Positions 15,367 to 23,735 of a DNA stretch of 33,119 nucleotides are shown piece after piece. How positions within the stretch are numbered: position 1 is the first letter of the stretch; the number at the start of each line of letters is the position of its first letter. The notes under the pieces are model-generated. The model saw nothing but the letters and a program-made list of their open reading frames with translations, searched no databases and was not told where the DNA came from. Location: positions 1 through 33,119 of the forward strand of contig JAUHYZ010000025.1 in the NCBI GenBank assembly GCA_030426245.1, written 5' to 3'. The stretch comes from Alphaproteobacteria bacterium (GTDB lineage: Bacteria > Pseudomonadota > Alphaproteobacteria > Sphingomonadales > Sphingomonadaceae). The position numbers and the translations under genes were made by a program.

Positions 15367-17538
15367 TCAATCCGCTGGCGGATCCAGGGGGCTGCTGCGC
15401 TCCCGATTTGCCGGCGGATTGCTGCCGCCTGTCGCCCGCTCCAGAAAATCTTCGTTCACGGCTGGCCGCGCAGGGTTGGGATTCACCGGCACTAGCGGGC
15501 CGGTATCATCGCTGTTTCCGACTGCGCCGCCCCCTTCTGGCGGGAAAGCATTTCCGCGCGGCAGGTTCGGTCCGCCCGGTTCGACCAGATTTCCCTGCTC
15601 GTCCACGTAGAAATATTCGTCGGGATCGCCGTAGAGAAATTCATCGTCTGGCTCGAGGCGCCATTCGGGCAGTTTGACTTCGGTATCGAATTTTTCCGCC
15701 GGGCGATCTTTCACGGCGCTGCGCATGAAGGCGGCGAAGGCACGCGCAGGCGCAGCACCGCCGCTGAGCCCGCGCACTGCCTTGGCATCGTCCCGGCCCA
15801 TCCACACACCGGTGGTTATGCCGCTGGAGAAGCCCAGGAACCAGCCATCCTTGTTCGAACTGGTGGTGCCCGTCTTGCCTGCGACAGGCCGCCCAATCTG
15901 GGCCGCGCGGCCGGTACCCACAGTGACGGCGCTTTGCAGCAGATCGGTTATTCCCGCCGCGACATATTCCGGCACCAATTGATAGCTGCGCCCCGGCTTG
16001 TGCTCATAAAGCAGATCGCCATCGACTGTCGTGACTTTGGTCACCCCATAGGGTTCGACCGAGCGCCCATGCGCCGAAACGGCGGCAAATGCGCGGGCCA
16101 TGTCGATCAGCCGGACATCGGACGTGCCGAGCACCATCGAAGGCATGGTGTTTACAGGCGTGCTGATACCGAAACGCCTGGCCATCGCGGCAACCGTGCC
16201 GAAGCCCACTTCGTTGCCGAGCTGCGCGGCAACCGTGTTCTTCGAATAGGCGAAGGCGCTGCGCACATCGATTTCGCCGGCATAGTTGTTGCCGGAATTG
16301 CGCGGGCTCCAGCCGTTGATCGTCACCGGTTCGTCGATCACTCGGTCATCGGGCGTGTAGCCGGCCTCCAGCGCGGAGAGATAGACGAACAGCTTCCAGG
16401 CGGAACCGGGCTGACGCACGGCATTGACGGCGCGGTTGTAATTCGTCTCGACATAATCGGTGCCGCCCACCAGGGCCAGGACCGCCCCGTCCCGGTCAAG
16501 GCTGACCAATGCGCCTTGTGCGCCGCTGGGCGTGTTTGCCTTGATCGCTTCGGTCGCCTCCCGCTGCATGTCTGCATCCAGAGTCGTCCAGACCTCCAGC
16601 GCTTCGCTCGTATTGGGGAGCAGCAGATCAAGCTGAGGCAACACCCAGTCCGTGAAATAGCGGATCGAATTCTGTCCGCGTTCCTTCTGCAACTTGACCG
16701 CCGAAACATCGACGCTGGCCGCTTCCTCGGGCCCGATCGCGCCATATTTGCGCATCTGCCCGATCACGACATTGGCCCGGCCGAGCGCGGCCTGGACATC
16801 GGCCGTGGGCGAATAGCGCGACGGTGCCTTGACCAGCCCTGCAATGATCGCAGCTTCGCTGAGCGAAAGATCCTCTGCGGAATGGCTGAAGAACTTCCGG
16901 CTGGCGGAATCGATGCCGTAGGATCCGCCGCCGAAATAGACCTTGTTGAGATAGAGCTCCAGGATCTGTTCCTTGGAGAACTTCCATTCGAGCGCCATGG
17001 CAAGCAGCGCTTCGCGGGCCTTGCGGTCAAATGTACGGTTGGAGTTGAGGAACAGATTGCGCGCAAGCTGCTGAGTGATCGTGGAAGTGGCGCTGGTCCG
17101 CGTATCGTCACGGAAAGACACCCACACCGCGCGTACCAGGCCGATCGGATCGATGCCGAAGTGCGAATAGAAGCGGCGATCCTCAACCGAGATCATCGCG
17201 TCCTTCATAACCTTGGGAATCTCTTCGGAGGACAGCCATTTGCCGTAGCTGGGGCCGAGCGAGACAACCTCGCTGCCGTCGCGCGCCCGGATGACGATTG
17301 TCTGGCCCGCTTCGCTGGCCCGCAACTGTGTGTAGCTGGGCAGATTGCGCGAGGCGAAATAGACCGCCGTGCCCAGGGCCGCAGCACCAAGCAGCGCCAA
17401 GGCCGCGCCCCAAAGCACGGCCCGTTTGAACCAATAGCCCAGCAATCCCTGGCGCTTGGGCGGCTTGCCGCCTCCACCGCCATTTCTTACGCGGTCGCGA
17501 GGACTGGCCTTGGAGCCAACGCTCCGCTTGCGTGCCAT
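15367..17538 (-). CDS. Class A penicillin-binding protein (PBP1A-type transglycosylase/transpeptidase)
   Basis: Polymerises and cross-links peptidoglycan at the outer face of the inner membrane. The 723-residue protein has a basic, glycine-rich cytoplasmic tail and one membrane segment (about residues 40-61). The GT51 transglycosylase domain has Glu119 in SVEDRRFYSHFGID, STITQQLARNLFL, REALLAMALEWKFSK and ILELYLNKVYFGGGSYGI. The transpeptidase domain has Ser379 in PGSAWK, YSKNT as the SxN motif, and AGKTGTTSSNKDGWFLGF as KTG. The C-terminal 110 or so residues are a disordered, acidic and proline-rich tail. Whether it is the functional MrcA or another class A PBP cannot be decided from one window. 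It converges on degP. Confidence 0.93.
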   Translation of the reverse strand: MARKRSVGSKASPRDRVRNGGGGGKPPKRQGLLGYWFKRAVLWGAALALLGAAALGTAVYFASRNLPSYTQLRASEAGQTIVIRARDGSEVVSLGPSYGKWLSSEEIPKVMKDAMISVEDRRFYSHFGIDPIGLVRAVWVSFRDDTRTSATSTITQQLARNLFLNSNRTFDRKAREALLAMALEWKFSKEQILELYLNKVYFGGGSYGIDSASRKFFSHSAEDLSLSEAAIIAGLVKAPSRYSPTADVQAALGRANVVIGQMRKYGAIGPEEAASVDVSAVKLQKERGQNSIRYFTDWVLPQLDLLLPNTSEALEVWTTLDADMQREATEAIKANTPSGAQGALVSLDRDGAVLALVGGTDYVETNYNRAVNAVRQPGSAWKLFVYLSALEAGYTPDDRVIDEPVTINGWSPRNSGNNYAGEIDVRSAFAYSKNTVAAQLGNEVGFGTVAAMARRFGISTPVNTMPSMVLGTSDVRLIDMARAFAAVSAHGRSVEPYGVTKVTTVDGDLLYEHKPGRSYQLVPEYVAAGITDLLQSAVTVGTGRAAQIGRPVAGKTGTTSSNKDGWFLGFSSGITTGVWMGRDDAKAVRGLSGGAAPARAFAAFMRSAVKDRPAEKFDTEVKLPEWRLEPDDEFLYGDPDEYFYVDEQGNLVEPGGPNLPRGNAFPPEGGGAVGNSDDTGPLVPVNPNPARPAVNEDFLERATGGSNPPANRERSSPLDPPAD

Positions 17539-17608
17539 ACGCGTTATCTGCCCTTACATTCTGGCGCGATCCATGCGCCGACCCTTACCCGCTTGCATAC
17601 GGTAATTG

Positions 17609-17621
17609 TAACGCAGCGTTA
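17609..17621. promoter_or_regulatory. Palindrome in the msrB-pbp1A spacer
   Basis: TAACGC-A-GCGTTA is an inverted repeat with 6-bp arms and a single central base, in the 101 bp between the msrB end and the pbp1A start (both minus strand). It lies about 70 bp upstream of the pbp1A ATG. It could be an operator for pbp1A or part of an msrB terminator hairpin, though no T run follows on the minus strand. Confidence 0.25.
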
Positions 17622-17639
17622 ACGTGGAAATTTTTGCAG

Positions 17640-18038
17640 TCAGCTCTTGGGCTCGAAATCCAGTGAGGCACTGTTGATGCAGAAGCGCAAACCCTCTGGC
17701 CCAGGCCCGTCCGGAAAAACATGGCCCAGATGGCCTTCGCAGCGCGCGCAGCGCACTTCGGTGCGGACCATCCCGTGCGACATGTCGGAGAGTTCCTCTA
17801 CAGCATCTCCTTCGACAGGCGCAGTGAAGCTCGGCCAGCCGGAGCCGCTTTCATATTTCGTATCGCTGGCGAAGATCGGCAGACCGCAACCGGCACAATG
17901 GTAGATTCCGGCCGCCTTGTTCTTCTCATATTCGCCCGTGAAGGCGCGCTCGGTGCCTGCCTCGCGAAGGATATGATACTGCTCCGGGCTAAGGCGTTCG
18001 CGCCATTCGGCTTCGGTAAGATTCATCTTCTCTGGCAC
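17640..18038 (-). CDS. msrB: Peptide-methionine (R)-S-oxide reductase
   Basis: Reduces the R epimer of methionine sulfoxide in proteins. The 132-residue protein has two zinc-binding CxxC pairs (CAGCG and CARCEGH) and the block [14 protein letters not shown]. The catalytic Cys is in [13 protein letters not shown], the usual RxCINSASL motif. The frame is open to an ATG at 18071. The start chosen here is GTG 18038 because a strong Shine-Dalgarno sequence AAGGAG (18045-18050) is 6 bases upstream. An ATG four codons later (18026, MNLTEAEW) is a weaker alternative. No signal peptide, so cytoplasmic, like MsrA in this window. It lies 89 bp downstream of the FzlA-like gene on the same strand. Confidence 0.93.
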   Translation of the reverse strand: MPEKMNLTEAEWRERLSPEQYHILREAGTERAFTGEYEKNKAAGIYHCAGCGLPIFASDTKYESGSGWPSFTAPVEGDAVEELSDMSHGMVRTEVRCARCEGHLGHVFPDGPGPEGLRFCINSASLDFEPKS

Positions 18039-18127
18039 AGCAAGCTCCTTGGCGCAAAACTGGGGAGGCATGGCAACAAATTCAAGGTGCGTTCGGGCGC
18101 TAACCCGGCCGCCTGCGGCAATTCCGC

Positions 18128-18799
18128 CTATGCGTTCACATCGGCATAATGCTTGGGCGGCTGGATAACGTCCATCCTCTCCGAAAGCAGCGGACGGAAG
18201 CTCGGGCGGCTCTTGAAAACGGAATACCAGCCGCGCGTCGATTCATGCCCTGACCAATCGATCCCGCCGAGATAGTCCGCAACCGAAACCTGCGCGGCGG
18301 CGGCAAGATCCGCCAGGCTCATCTGTGCACCGGCGAGCCAAGGCCGGTTGTCGATCAGGTAATCCATGTAATCGAGATGCTCGTTGGCCAACCTCATGGC
18401 TTCGCGCAGCAGGCGTGAATCGGGCGGCGCCCGCATGAACAGCCGCTTCTTCATGCGCTCCTGCAGCAGGGGCGCAGTAACATCGCCGAAAAAGTTTTCA
18501 TCGAACAAGGCAACCATACGGCGAATCTCGGCCCTGCTCGCCGCTGTCCCGACAATCATCGGTGACTTTTCGACCGTTTCTTCGAAATATTCGCAGATCG
18601 CCCTGCTGTCGACGAGCGTGATCCCGCGTTCCGCATTGCGCAGCACGGGCGTGCGGCCCGCCGGGTTCATCGCATAGAGTTCGTCTCGCCCTTCCCAGGG
18701 GTTTTCGCGCCGCAATTCGTAGGCAACGCCCTTCTCGCCCAGCAGAAGGCGAACCTTTCGGCTGAAGGGACACAAAGGAAACTGATAAAGCTGCCACAT
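18128..18799 (-). CDS. fzlA: GST-family protein, FzlA-like (FtsZ-associated)
   Basis: A 223-residue glutathione-S-transferase fold. The thioredoxin-like N-terminal domain starts [20 protein letters not shown] and has NPAGRTPVL with the cis-Pro. The helical C-terminal domain contains [25 protein letters not shown]. The ending [15 protein letters not shown]...[10 protein letters not shown] closely resembles, from memory, the conserved C-terminus of alphaproteobacterial FzlA (SRPSFRPLL...HYADLDF). In Caulobacter FzlA binds FtsZ and is needed for constriction and activation of septal wall synthesis. The last residues here (DVNA rather than DLDF) differ. ATG 18799 is chosen by homology, with AGGA about 9 bases upstream. 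It is divergent from the LigD-polymerase gene. If not FzlA, it is an uncharacterised GST. Confidence 0.72.
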   Translation of the reverse strand: MWQLYQFPLCPFSRKVRLLLGEKGVAYELRRENPWEGRDELYAMNPAGRTPVLRNAERGITLVDSRAICEYFEETVEKSPMIVGTAASRAEIRRMVALFDENFFGDVTAPLLQERMKKRLFMRAPPDSRLLREAMRLANEHLDYMDYLIDNRPWLAGAQMSLADLAAAAQVSVADYLGGIDWSGHESTRGWYSVFKSRPSFRPLLSERMDVIQPPKHYADVNA

Positions 18800-18907
18800 C
18801 GTAGACAATCCTAATGCAGCAAGTCCGGATTCACGTCCACCGTGAAGCGATTGCCGCAGGCGAATTGTCGCCGTTATGATGATTAGGCACGATGGAGGGA
18901 GGGCCCA

Positions 18908-19786
18908 ATGGCGCCGCCAGCGAACGGGAACGTGAAAATCACCAGCCGGGACCGGGTGATCTTCCCCGATGCCGGCCATACCAAGGGTGAGCTTGCCGAC
19001 TATTACGCCGAGATCGCGCCCCTGCTATTGCCCTTTGCCGCGAAGCGGCTGGTAAGCCTGGTCCGCTGCCCGCAAGGCCGGAACAAGAAATGCTTCTTTC
19101 AGAAACACCGCACCAAGGGTTTCGGCCCGCATGTGCGAAGCGTGACAATCACGGAGAAGGAAGGCGATACCGAAGACTATATCTTCTTCGAAGATGCGGA
19201 TGGCCTGCTGGAATGCGTGCAGATGGGCACGATCGAATTCCACCTGTGGGGCGCGCCACAGAGCGATGTCGAAGCGCCTGACAGGCTGGTATTCGATCTC
19301 GATCCCGATACGGGCATCGCCTTCTCCGACGTGACTCAGGCCGCGCAGGACGTGCGCCGCAAGCTGTCAGATCACGGCCTGGAAAGCTTCGCCATGCTGA
19401 CCGGCGGCAAGGGCGTGCATGTCGTGGTTCCGCTGACAGGCGGCCATTCGTGGGAAGCGCATAGCGGCTTTGCCAAGCAGCTCGCCTCGCAAATGGCCGA
19501 CAACGAGCCTGGCCGTTTCACGGCAACGATGAGCAAGGAAAAGCGTAAGGGGAAAATCTTCATCGACTGGCTGCGCAATGCACGCGGATCGACGGCGATC
19601 GCACCCTATTCGGCGCGGGCGCGCAGCGGCGGGCCGGTTGCCGTGCCCATTGCATGGGAGAAGCTGGAGAAGGCCCCCAATGCGCATCCCTTCTCCATCG
19701 GCGACACGGCGGAGTTGTTGAAACGCGCAAAGCATTCGAGCCTCAAGGGCTGGGGCAAAGCCGAGCAGCGCCTTCCCGAAAGCTAG
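18908..19786 (+). CDS. Stand-alone LigD-type polymerase domain (NHEJ PolDom, AEP superfamily)
   Basis: A 292-residue protein that matches only the polymerase/primase domain of bacterial DNA ligase D. This archaeo-eukaryotic primase fold adds nucleotides at double-strand-break ends. Visible blocks are FPDAGHTKGELADYY, VRCPQGRNKKCFFQKH, RLVFDLDPD with the catalytic Asp pair, MLTGGKGVHVVVPL with the nucleotide-binding His, and the KRKGKIFIDWLRNARGSTAIAPYSAR block. The whole protein is the size of one PolDom. No ligase or phosphoesterase domain is fused, and no ligD-ligase or ku gene is in the window. The start is supported by GGAGGGAGG just upstream of the ATG. Its TAG stop shares the sequence CTAG with the stop of the converging gene. 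Confidence 0.88.
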   Translation: MAPPANGNVKITSRDRVIFPDAGHTKGELADYYAEIAPLLLPFAAKRLVSLVRCPQGRNKKCFFQKHRTKGFGPHVRSVTITEKEGDTEDYIFFEDADGLLECVQMGTIEFHLWGAPQSDVEAPDRLVFDLDPDTGIAFSDVTQAAQDVRRKLSDHGLESFAMLTGGKGVHVVVPLTGGHSWEAHSGFAKQLASQMADNEPGRFTATMSKEKRKGKIFIDWLRNARGSTAIAPYSARARSGGPVAVPIAWEKLEKAPNAHPFSIGDTAELLKRAKHSSLKGWGKAEQRLPES

Positions 19787-20214
19787 AGGCCCGAAGCCTC
19801 CAGAGAGAGCAGGCACGGCCCCATCACATCGTCGAGAAGCCGTTCGCCTCCTTGACCGCCTTCCTGACGCGCCTGCAGGCTTTGCGCTTCCGCCTGGAAC
19901 AATTGCTGCACCGCTTCGCGCGAGAGCGAGAGTTCGTCCATCAGCCTTGCGCCCGCGCGGACGAAATATTCCTGCCCGCGCTGCTGCATGGGAGGAAAAG
20001 CGAGCGCGGCCTCCTCCTCGCGATCCTGCTCTGCAGAGACGATCGCAAAGGCCGCAGAACAGCGCAGCAGAGTCTGCTGCTCCAATGAGAGCCTGGGCGG
20101 CTCTGACAGCGCATTCGGGTCTGCAGCGTCCTGTTGCGCAAGCCCGGAAGAGGGAAGCGCAACAGCCAGTGCAGCCACAGCCAACGCGGCGGGCAATCTC
20201 CGGATAGCCGCCAT
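19783..20214 (-). CDS. Small exported protein of unknown function
   Basis: A 143-residue protein with a clear signal peptide (MAAIRRLPAALAVAALAVALPSSGLAQ, cleavage near residue 27). The rest is helical and acidic: SLEQQTLLRCSAAFAIVSAEQDREEE, then RAGARLMDELSLSREAVQQLFQAEAQ and DDVMGPCLLSLEASGL. Two Cys, one near each end of the mature protein, could form a disulfide that closes a helical hairpin. I do not recognise a named family. The open frame reaches 20406, but ATG 20214 is the start that gives the signal peptide. It lies 7 bp downstream of the NTF2-like gene and is probably co-transcribed. It overlaps the end of the LigD-polymerase gene by 4 bp, tail to tail. Confidence 0.65.
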   Translation of the reverse strand: MAAIRRLPAALAVAALAVALPSSGLAQQDAADPNALSEPPRLSLEQQTLLRCSAAFAIVSAEQDREEEAALAFPPMQQRGQEYFVRAGARLMDELSLSREAVQQLFQAEAQSLQARQEGGQGGERLLDDVMGPCLLSLEASGL

Positions 20215-20221
20215 TCGCGGC

Positions 20222-20734
20222 CTACTCTGCCGCCTCCGCCAGCTCATCCAGCTTGCGCACCGGATTCGCATCGCCCGTCTCGCGGCCGGCCAGAAATTCA
20301 TTGTTGATCTGCCGGCGGGAGAACAGCCACTGCCCATCGACCCGCCGCAGCTGATCTTCATAGGTGCCGAACGTGCCGATCCTGGGTGCGCCTTCCGGTC
20401 CGTCATTCGCCATTTCGTACCAGAAGGCAGTGGAGAATGCGCTGTCCCCTTCTACCCGAATCACCGTCTGCGCCACCACATGGCGCAGCTTCGCCGGATT
20501 ACCGTCCTTGTCGACATAGACCTTGCCGATCCGTTCCTTGAAGCCCCTCACCGTCTCGACAATGGCATCGCGGCCCTGTGCCTCTCCGCTCGCATATTCC
20601 AGCACGCCGTCTTCGGTGAATGTCGCGGCATAGGCATCGAAATCGCCCCAATCCATCGCGAAGAGATAACGGGCCATGAGGTTTTCTATTTCGGCACGGT
20701 CATCTGCGTAGCTACCCTTGGCCGCTGCATGCAT
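20222..20734 (-). CDS. SnoaL/NTF2-like protein
   Basis: A 170-residue protein of the NTF2-like cone fold. The start DRAEIENLMARYLFAMDWGDFDAYAATFTEDGVLEY is the classical SnoaL_4 N-terminus (helix, paired helix, then the first strand). The AQGRDAIVETVRGF helix and a curved sheet follow, including LRHVVAQTVIRVEGDSAFSTAFWYEM and YEDQLRRVDGQWLFSRRQI. Members include dehydratases, isomerases, ring-hydroxylating dioxygenase beta-like proteins and pure binding proteins, so no reaction can be assigned. ATG 20734 has AGGAG about 10 bases upstream. It is divergent from the aldehyde dehydrogenase gene across a 261 bp spacer and may belong to the neighbouring aromatic-type catabolic cluster. Confidence 0.75.
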   Translation of the reverse strand: MHAAAKGSYADDRAEIENLMARYLFAMDWGDFDAYAATFTEDGVLEYASGEAQGRDAIVETVRGFKERIGKVYVDKDGNPAKLRHVVAQTVIRVEGDSAFSTAFWYEMANDGPEGAPRIGTFGTYEDQLRRVDGQWLFSRRQINNEFLAGRETGDANPVRKLDELAEAAE

Positions 20735-20995
20735 CGATCATCCACTCCTGCTTCGGGCTCCGCCAGGCGCGCGAGCCTCTGCCAATTTTCGCCTATACTT
20801 TATTTATTGAGGCCATACATACCGGCCAAGCGAATTTCGGCGAATGCCCCATAAGAAAGGGACGGCCGGGGAGAGGTCCGCCTTGCAGCCGCGGCCACAG
20901 CTCCACTTCCCCTTGCATGCACGTGCCGCCCGCGCGATGTGCGGCATAAACAAACGGTAGCTTTGCGCTGCCACAACCGATTGAGGATTTTTGAC
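20735..20995. promoter_or_regulatory. Divergent spacer between the NTF2-like and aldehyde dehydrogenase genes
   Basis: This 261 bp region must hold the promoters for both divergent genes. It includes an AT-rich block (CTATACTTTATTTATTGAGG, 20794-20813) that could supply a -10 on either strand, and a half-palindromic stretch GCATGCACGTGC near 20914-20925. The ribosome-binding site of the downstream gene (GAGGA, 20983-20987) lies at the right end. I see no small gene, RNA gene or known operator here. Confidence 0.3.
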
Positions 20996-22426
20996 GTGAC
21001 GCAGTACCCCACCCTTCACATGATCATCGATGGCGAAAAGGTTTCAGGCGGAGGGCGCCGGACCTTCTCCGTGGTCAATCCCGCGACGGCGGAGACGATC
21101 GGCGAATTGCCGCTGGCCGAGGCCGCGGATCTGGACCGCGCGCTGGAAACCGCCGAAAAGGGCTTCGCGATCTGGCGCAAATCGTCGCCGCAGGAGCGTT
21201 CCGCCGTGCTGCAGGGCGCCGCCGATCTGCTGGTCCAGCGTCAGGACGATATCGCGCACATCGCCTCCATGGAGCAAGGCAAGCCCGTTGCCGAAGCCCG
21301 CATCGAAGTGATGATGAGCGTCAATCTGTTCAAATTCTATGCCGGTGAAGTCTTCCGCCTCTATGGCCGCGAACTGGTGCGTCCCGCAGGAACGCGCTCC
21401 ACCGTCCGGCACGAGCCCGTCGGCCCGGTTGCCGCTTTCGCCCCGTGGAACTTCCCGATCGGCAATTGCGGACGCAAGCTGGGCGCGCCGATCGCCGCAG
21501 GCTGCTCCGTGATCATGAAGGCGGCCGAGGAAACCCCCGGTTCCGCCCTGGCCGTGGTGCAATGCCTGCTCGATGCCGGATTGCCCAAGGAAGTGGCGCA
21601 GGCCGTATTCGGCGTTCCCGACGAAGTCAGCCGCCATCTGCTGGCCAGCCCGATCACGCGCAAGCTGTCCTTCACCGGATCGACTGTGGTCGGCAAGCAT
21701 CTGATGAAGCTGGCCGCCGACAATATGCTGCGCACCACCATGGAACTGGGCGGGCACGGCCCGGTGCTGGTGTTCGACGATGTCGATGTCGATCATGTGC
21801 TGGACGTCGCGGTGCCGGGCAAGACGCGCAATTGCGGGCAGGTCTGCGTCAGCCCCACGCGCTTCATCGTGCAGGAAGATGTGTTCGAGCGTTTCCGCGA
21901 CGGTTTCATCGCACGCATGGAGGCGACCAAGGTCGGCAACGGGCAGGAAGAAGGCACGCAGATGGGCCCGATGGCCAATCCCCGCCGCCCCGAGGCGATG
22001 GATCGCCTGATCGGCAATGCGAAGGAAAAAGGCGCCAAGCTGGGTACCGGCGGCGAGCGGATCGGCAATCAGGGCTATTTCTACGCCCCCACAGTGCTTT
22101 CCGAAGTCCCGCTGGATGCCGACATCATGAGCGAAGAGCCCTTCGGCCCTGTGGCGCTGATCAATCCCTATCGCGGCGAGGAGGAGATGATCGCGGAAGC
22201 CAACCGCCTTCCCTATGCCCTGGCCGCCTATAGCTGGACCAATGACTATCAGCGCCAGCACAGGCTGGCCGATCAGATCGAAGCGGGTATGGTCGGGATC
22301 AACAGCCACATGATCGGCGCGGCCGATTCCCCATTCGGCGGAGTCAAATGGTCGGGCCATGGCAGCGAGGACGGCCCCGAAGGCGTGCTTGCCTGCATGG
22401 TTACCAAGGCTGTGCATGAAGGCTGA
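20996..22426 (+). CDS. NAD(P)-dependent aldehyde dehydrogenase
   Basis: Oxidises an aldehyde to the acid. The 476-residue protein has the family landmarks in order: EPVGPVAAFAPWNFPIGNCGRK (the Asn and surrounding Rossmann entry), AAEETPGSALAVV, and FTGSTVVGKHLM (the G-x-T-x-x-G-like cofactor loop). Then come MELGGHGPVLVFDD with the general-base Glu, NCGQVCVSPTRF with the catalytic Cys, and EEPFGPVALI. This pattern is nearest the succinate-semialdehyde dehydrogenase-like (GabD) branch, which also contains many aromatic and aliphatic aldehyde dehydrogenases, so the substrate is open. GTG 20996 is chosen because GAGGA is 8 bases upstream and the length is then normal. It is 24 bp upstream of the LigW-like decarboxylase gene, so probably one transcript. 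Confidence 0.92.
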   Translation: MTQYPTLHMIIDGEKVSGGGRRTFSVVNPATAETIGELPLAEAADLDRALETAEKGFAIWRKSSPQERSAVLQGAADLLVQRQDDIAHIASMEQGKPVAEARIEVMMSVNLFKFYAGEVFRLYGRELVRPAGTRSTVRHEPVGPVAAFAPWNFPIGNCGRKLGAPIAAGCSVIMKAAEETPGSALAVVQCLLDAGLPKEVAQAVFGVPDEVSRHLLASPITRKLSFTGSTVVGKHLMKLAADNMLRTTMELGGHGPVLVFDDVDVDHVLDVAVPGKTRNCGQVCVSPTRFIVQEDVFERFRDGFIARMEATKVGNGQEEGTQMGPMANPRRPEAMDRLIGNAKEKGAKLGTGGERIGNQGYFYAPTVLSEVPLDADIMSEEPFGPVALINPYRGEEEMIAEANRLPYALAAYSWTNDYQRQHRLADQIEAGMVGINSHMIGAADSPFGGVKWSGHGSEDGPEGVLACMVTKAVHEG

Positions 22427-22450
22427 CACTCTCCGCGGGGGAGTGAAGTC

Positions 22451-23530
22451 ATGGGAGAGAGAGCAGTGACGCACGAACTGAAAACGGGTGGAGATCGCGG
22501 TTATCTGCGTATCGCCACCGAAGAGGCTTTCGCCACCGAAGAACAGATGGACGCGATCCTGCGCCTGGTGAGAGAGGGCAAGGCCGACAAGGGCACCAAA
22601 TCCCTGTGGGGCTTTTACGGAACCTCTTCATCGGAACGCACGACCTTTATCCGAGAACGGCTGCTGGATCTGGGCCCGCTCAGGATCCAGGCAATGGACG
22701 AAACCGGGATCGACAAGGCGCTGCTCGCCCTGACCTCGCCCGGCGTGCAATCGATCCACGACGTGGAGGAAGCCAAGGGCATTGCCCGGCGCGCCAACGA
22801 CCATCTGAAAGCCGCCTGCGAGAAATATCCGGACCGTTTCCACGGGATGATCGCCATCTGTCCGCAGGATGCAGAGTGGTCTGCCGAGGAGCTCAAGCGC
22901 GGCAAGGAAGAGCTGGGCTTTCACGGCGTACAGGTGAACAGCCATACGCACGGCCACTATCTGGACGAGGAACAGTTCGATCCGATCCTGCGCGCCTGCG
23001 CCGATCTGGACCTGCCGCTTTACATCCATCCGCAAGGCCCGCCCGACGACATGATCGGCGGCATGGTGGACGCCGGGCTGGACGGCGCGATCTTCGGCTT
23101 CGCGGCCGAAACCAGCTATCACGCGATGCGCATGCTCACCACCGGCGTGTTCGACCGGTATCCATCGCTGCAGATGGTGCTGGGCCATGGCTGTGAAGGC
23201 TTGCCCTTCTGGCTCTACCGGCTGAATTACATGCACCAGGCGGGGATCCGTTCGCGGCGCTATCCGCGGCTCAAGCCGCAGCTCCACAACCTCCAATACT
23301 ATCTGCGCAACAATGTGCTGGCGACGAATAGCGGCCTGCCCTTCGCCCCTGCGATCAAGCTGCTGATCGAGGTGATGGGGGAAGACCGGGTAATGTATGC
23401 GATGGATTACCCTTACGAATATGTGCCCGACGAAGTGCGCTGGATGGACGATCTGCCCATTGGCGACGAGCAGAAGAAGAAGTTCTTCCAGACCAATGCG
23501 GAGCGGTGGTTCAAGCTGGGCAGCGCTTAA
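22451..23530 (+). CDS. Amidohydrolase-superfamily metal-dependent decarboxylase, LigW-like
   Basis: A 359-residue protein of the amidohydrolase_2/ACMSD-like group, which decarboxylates aromatic acids at a Mn or Zn centre. The metal and catalytic residues are visible: Glu24 (RIATEEAF), His193 (LYIHPQG), His246 (LGHGCEGLP) and Asp319 (YAMDYPYE). Arg63, Arg257 and Tyr322 are also present. From memory, 5-carboxyvanillate decarboxylase LigW uses Glu19, Arg58, His188, His241, Arg252, Asp314 and Tyr317; all seven match here at a constant offset of 5. A GTG at 22466, five codons downstream, would make the numbering identical and may be the true start, though ATG 22451 has GGGGAG 6 bases upstream. Decarboxylation of 5-carboxyvanillate or a similar lignin-derived acid is the best guess, not established. 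Confidence 0.82.
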   Translation: MGERAVTHELKTGGDRGYLRIATEEAFATEEQMDAILRLVREGKADKGTKSLWGFYGTSSSERTTFIRERLLDLGPLRIQAMDETGIDKALLALTSPGVQSIHDVEEAKGIARRANDHLKAACEKYPDRFHGMIAICPQDAEWSAEELKRGKEELGFHGVQVNSHTHGHYLDEEQFDPILRACADLDLPLYIHPQGPPDDMIGGMVDAGLDGAIFGFAAETSYHAMRMLTTGVFDRYPSLQMVLGHGCEGLPFWLYRLNYMHQAGIRSRRYPRLKPQLHNLQYYLRNNVLATNSGLPFAPAIKLLIEVMGEDRVMYAMDYPYEYVPDEVRWMDDLPIGDEQKKKFFQTNAERWFKLGSA

Positions 23531-23599
23531 CGGGAAATGGCGTTGACCCGCATCTTGACGTTCCGGCCATGCCCGATCTATTCACACGTTAACGATCTG

Positions 23600-23625
23600 G
23601 CGGCCCCATGTGTTCTTGGGGCTGC
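23600..23625 (+). terminator. Hairpin after the LigW-like gene
   Basis: GCGGCCCCA (23600-23608) pairs with TGGGGCTGC (23617-23625), one G-T wobble in nine pairs, around an 8-base loop. The following bases (CTCTTCCC) are pyrimidine-rich but not a T run. It is a possible terminator or processing hairpin in the 205 bp spacer before the ThDP enzyme gene. The same spacer has TTGACC and TTGACG at 23543 and 23555 that could serve as -35 elements for the next gene. Confidence 0.4.
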
Positions 23626-23735
23626 CTCTTCCCCCAACATAGGATCGTCTCGACCTTGCATTGCAACGGGGCCAATTTCGTGAGCTTCGCAAGCGGGCGG
23701 AGATGGCAGGGGGCCGGTGCTGGAGAATTGATTTG

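Noticed and set aside
15934..17622. 562-codon plus-strand frame antisense to the class A PBP gene
   Set aside because: The opposite strand encodes a full PBP with all catalytic motifs. The antisense translation has no recognisable domain and arises from high GC with few stop codons.
21044..22474. 476-codon minus-strand frame antisense to the aldehyde dehydrogenase gene
   Set aside because: No motif; the plus strand shows the complete ALDH pattern with catalytic Cys and Glu.
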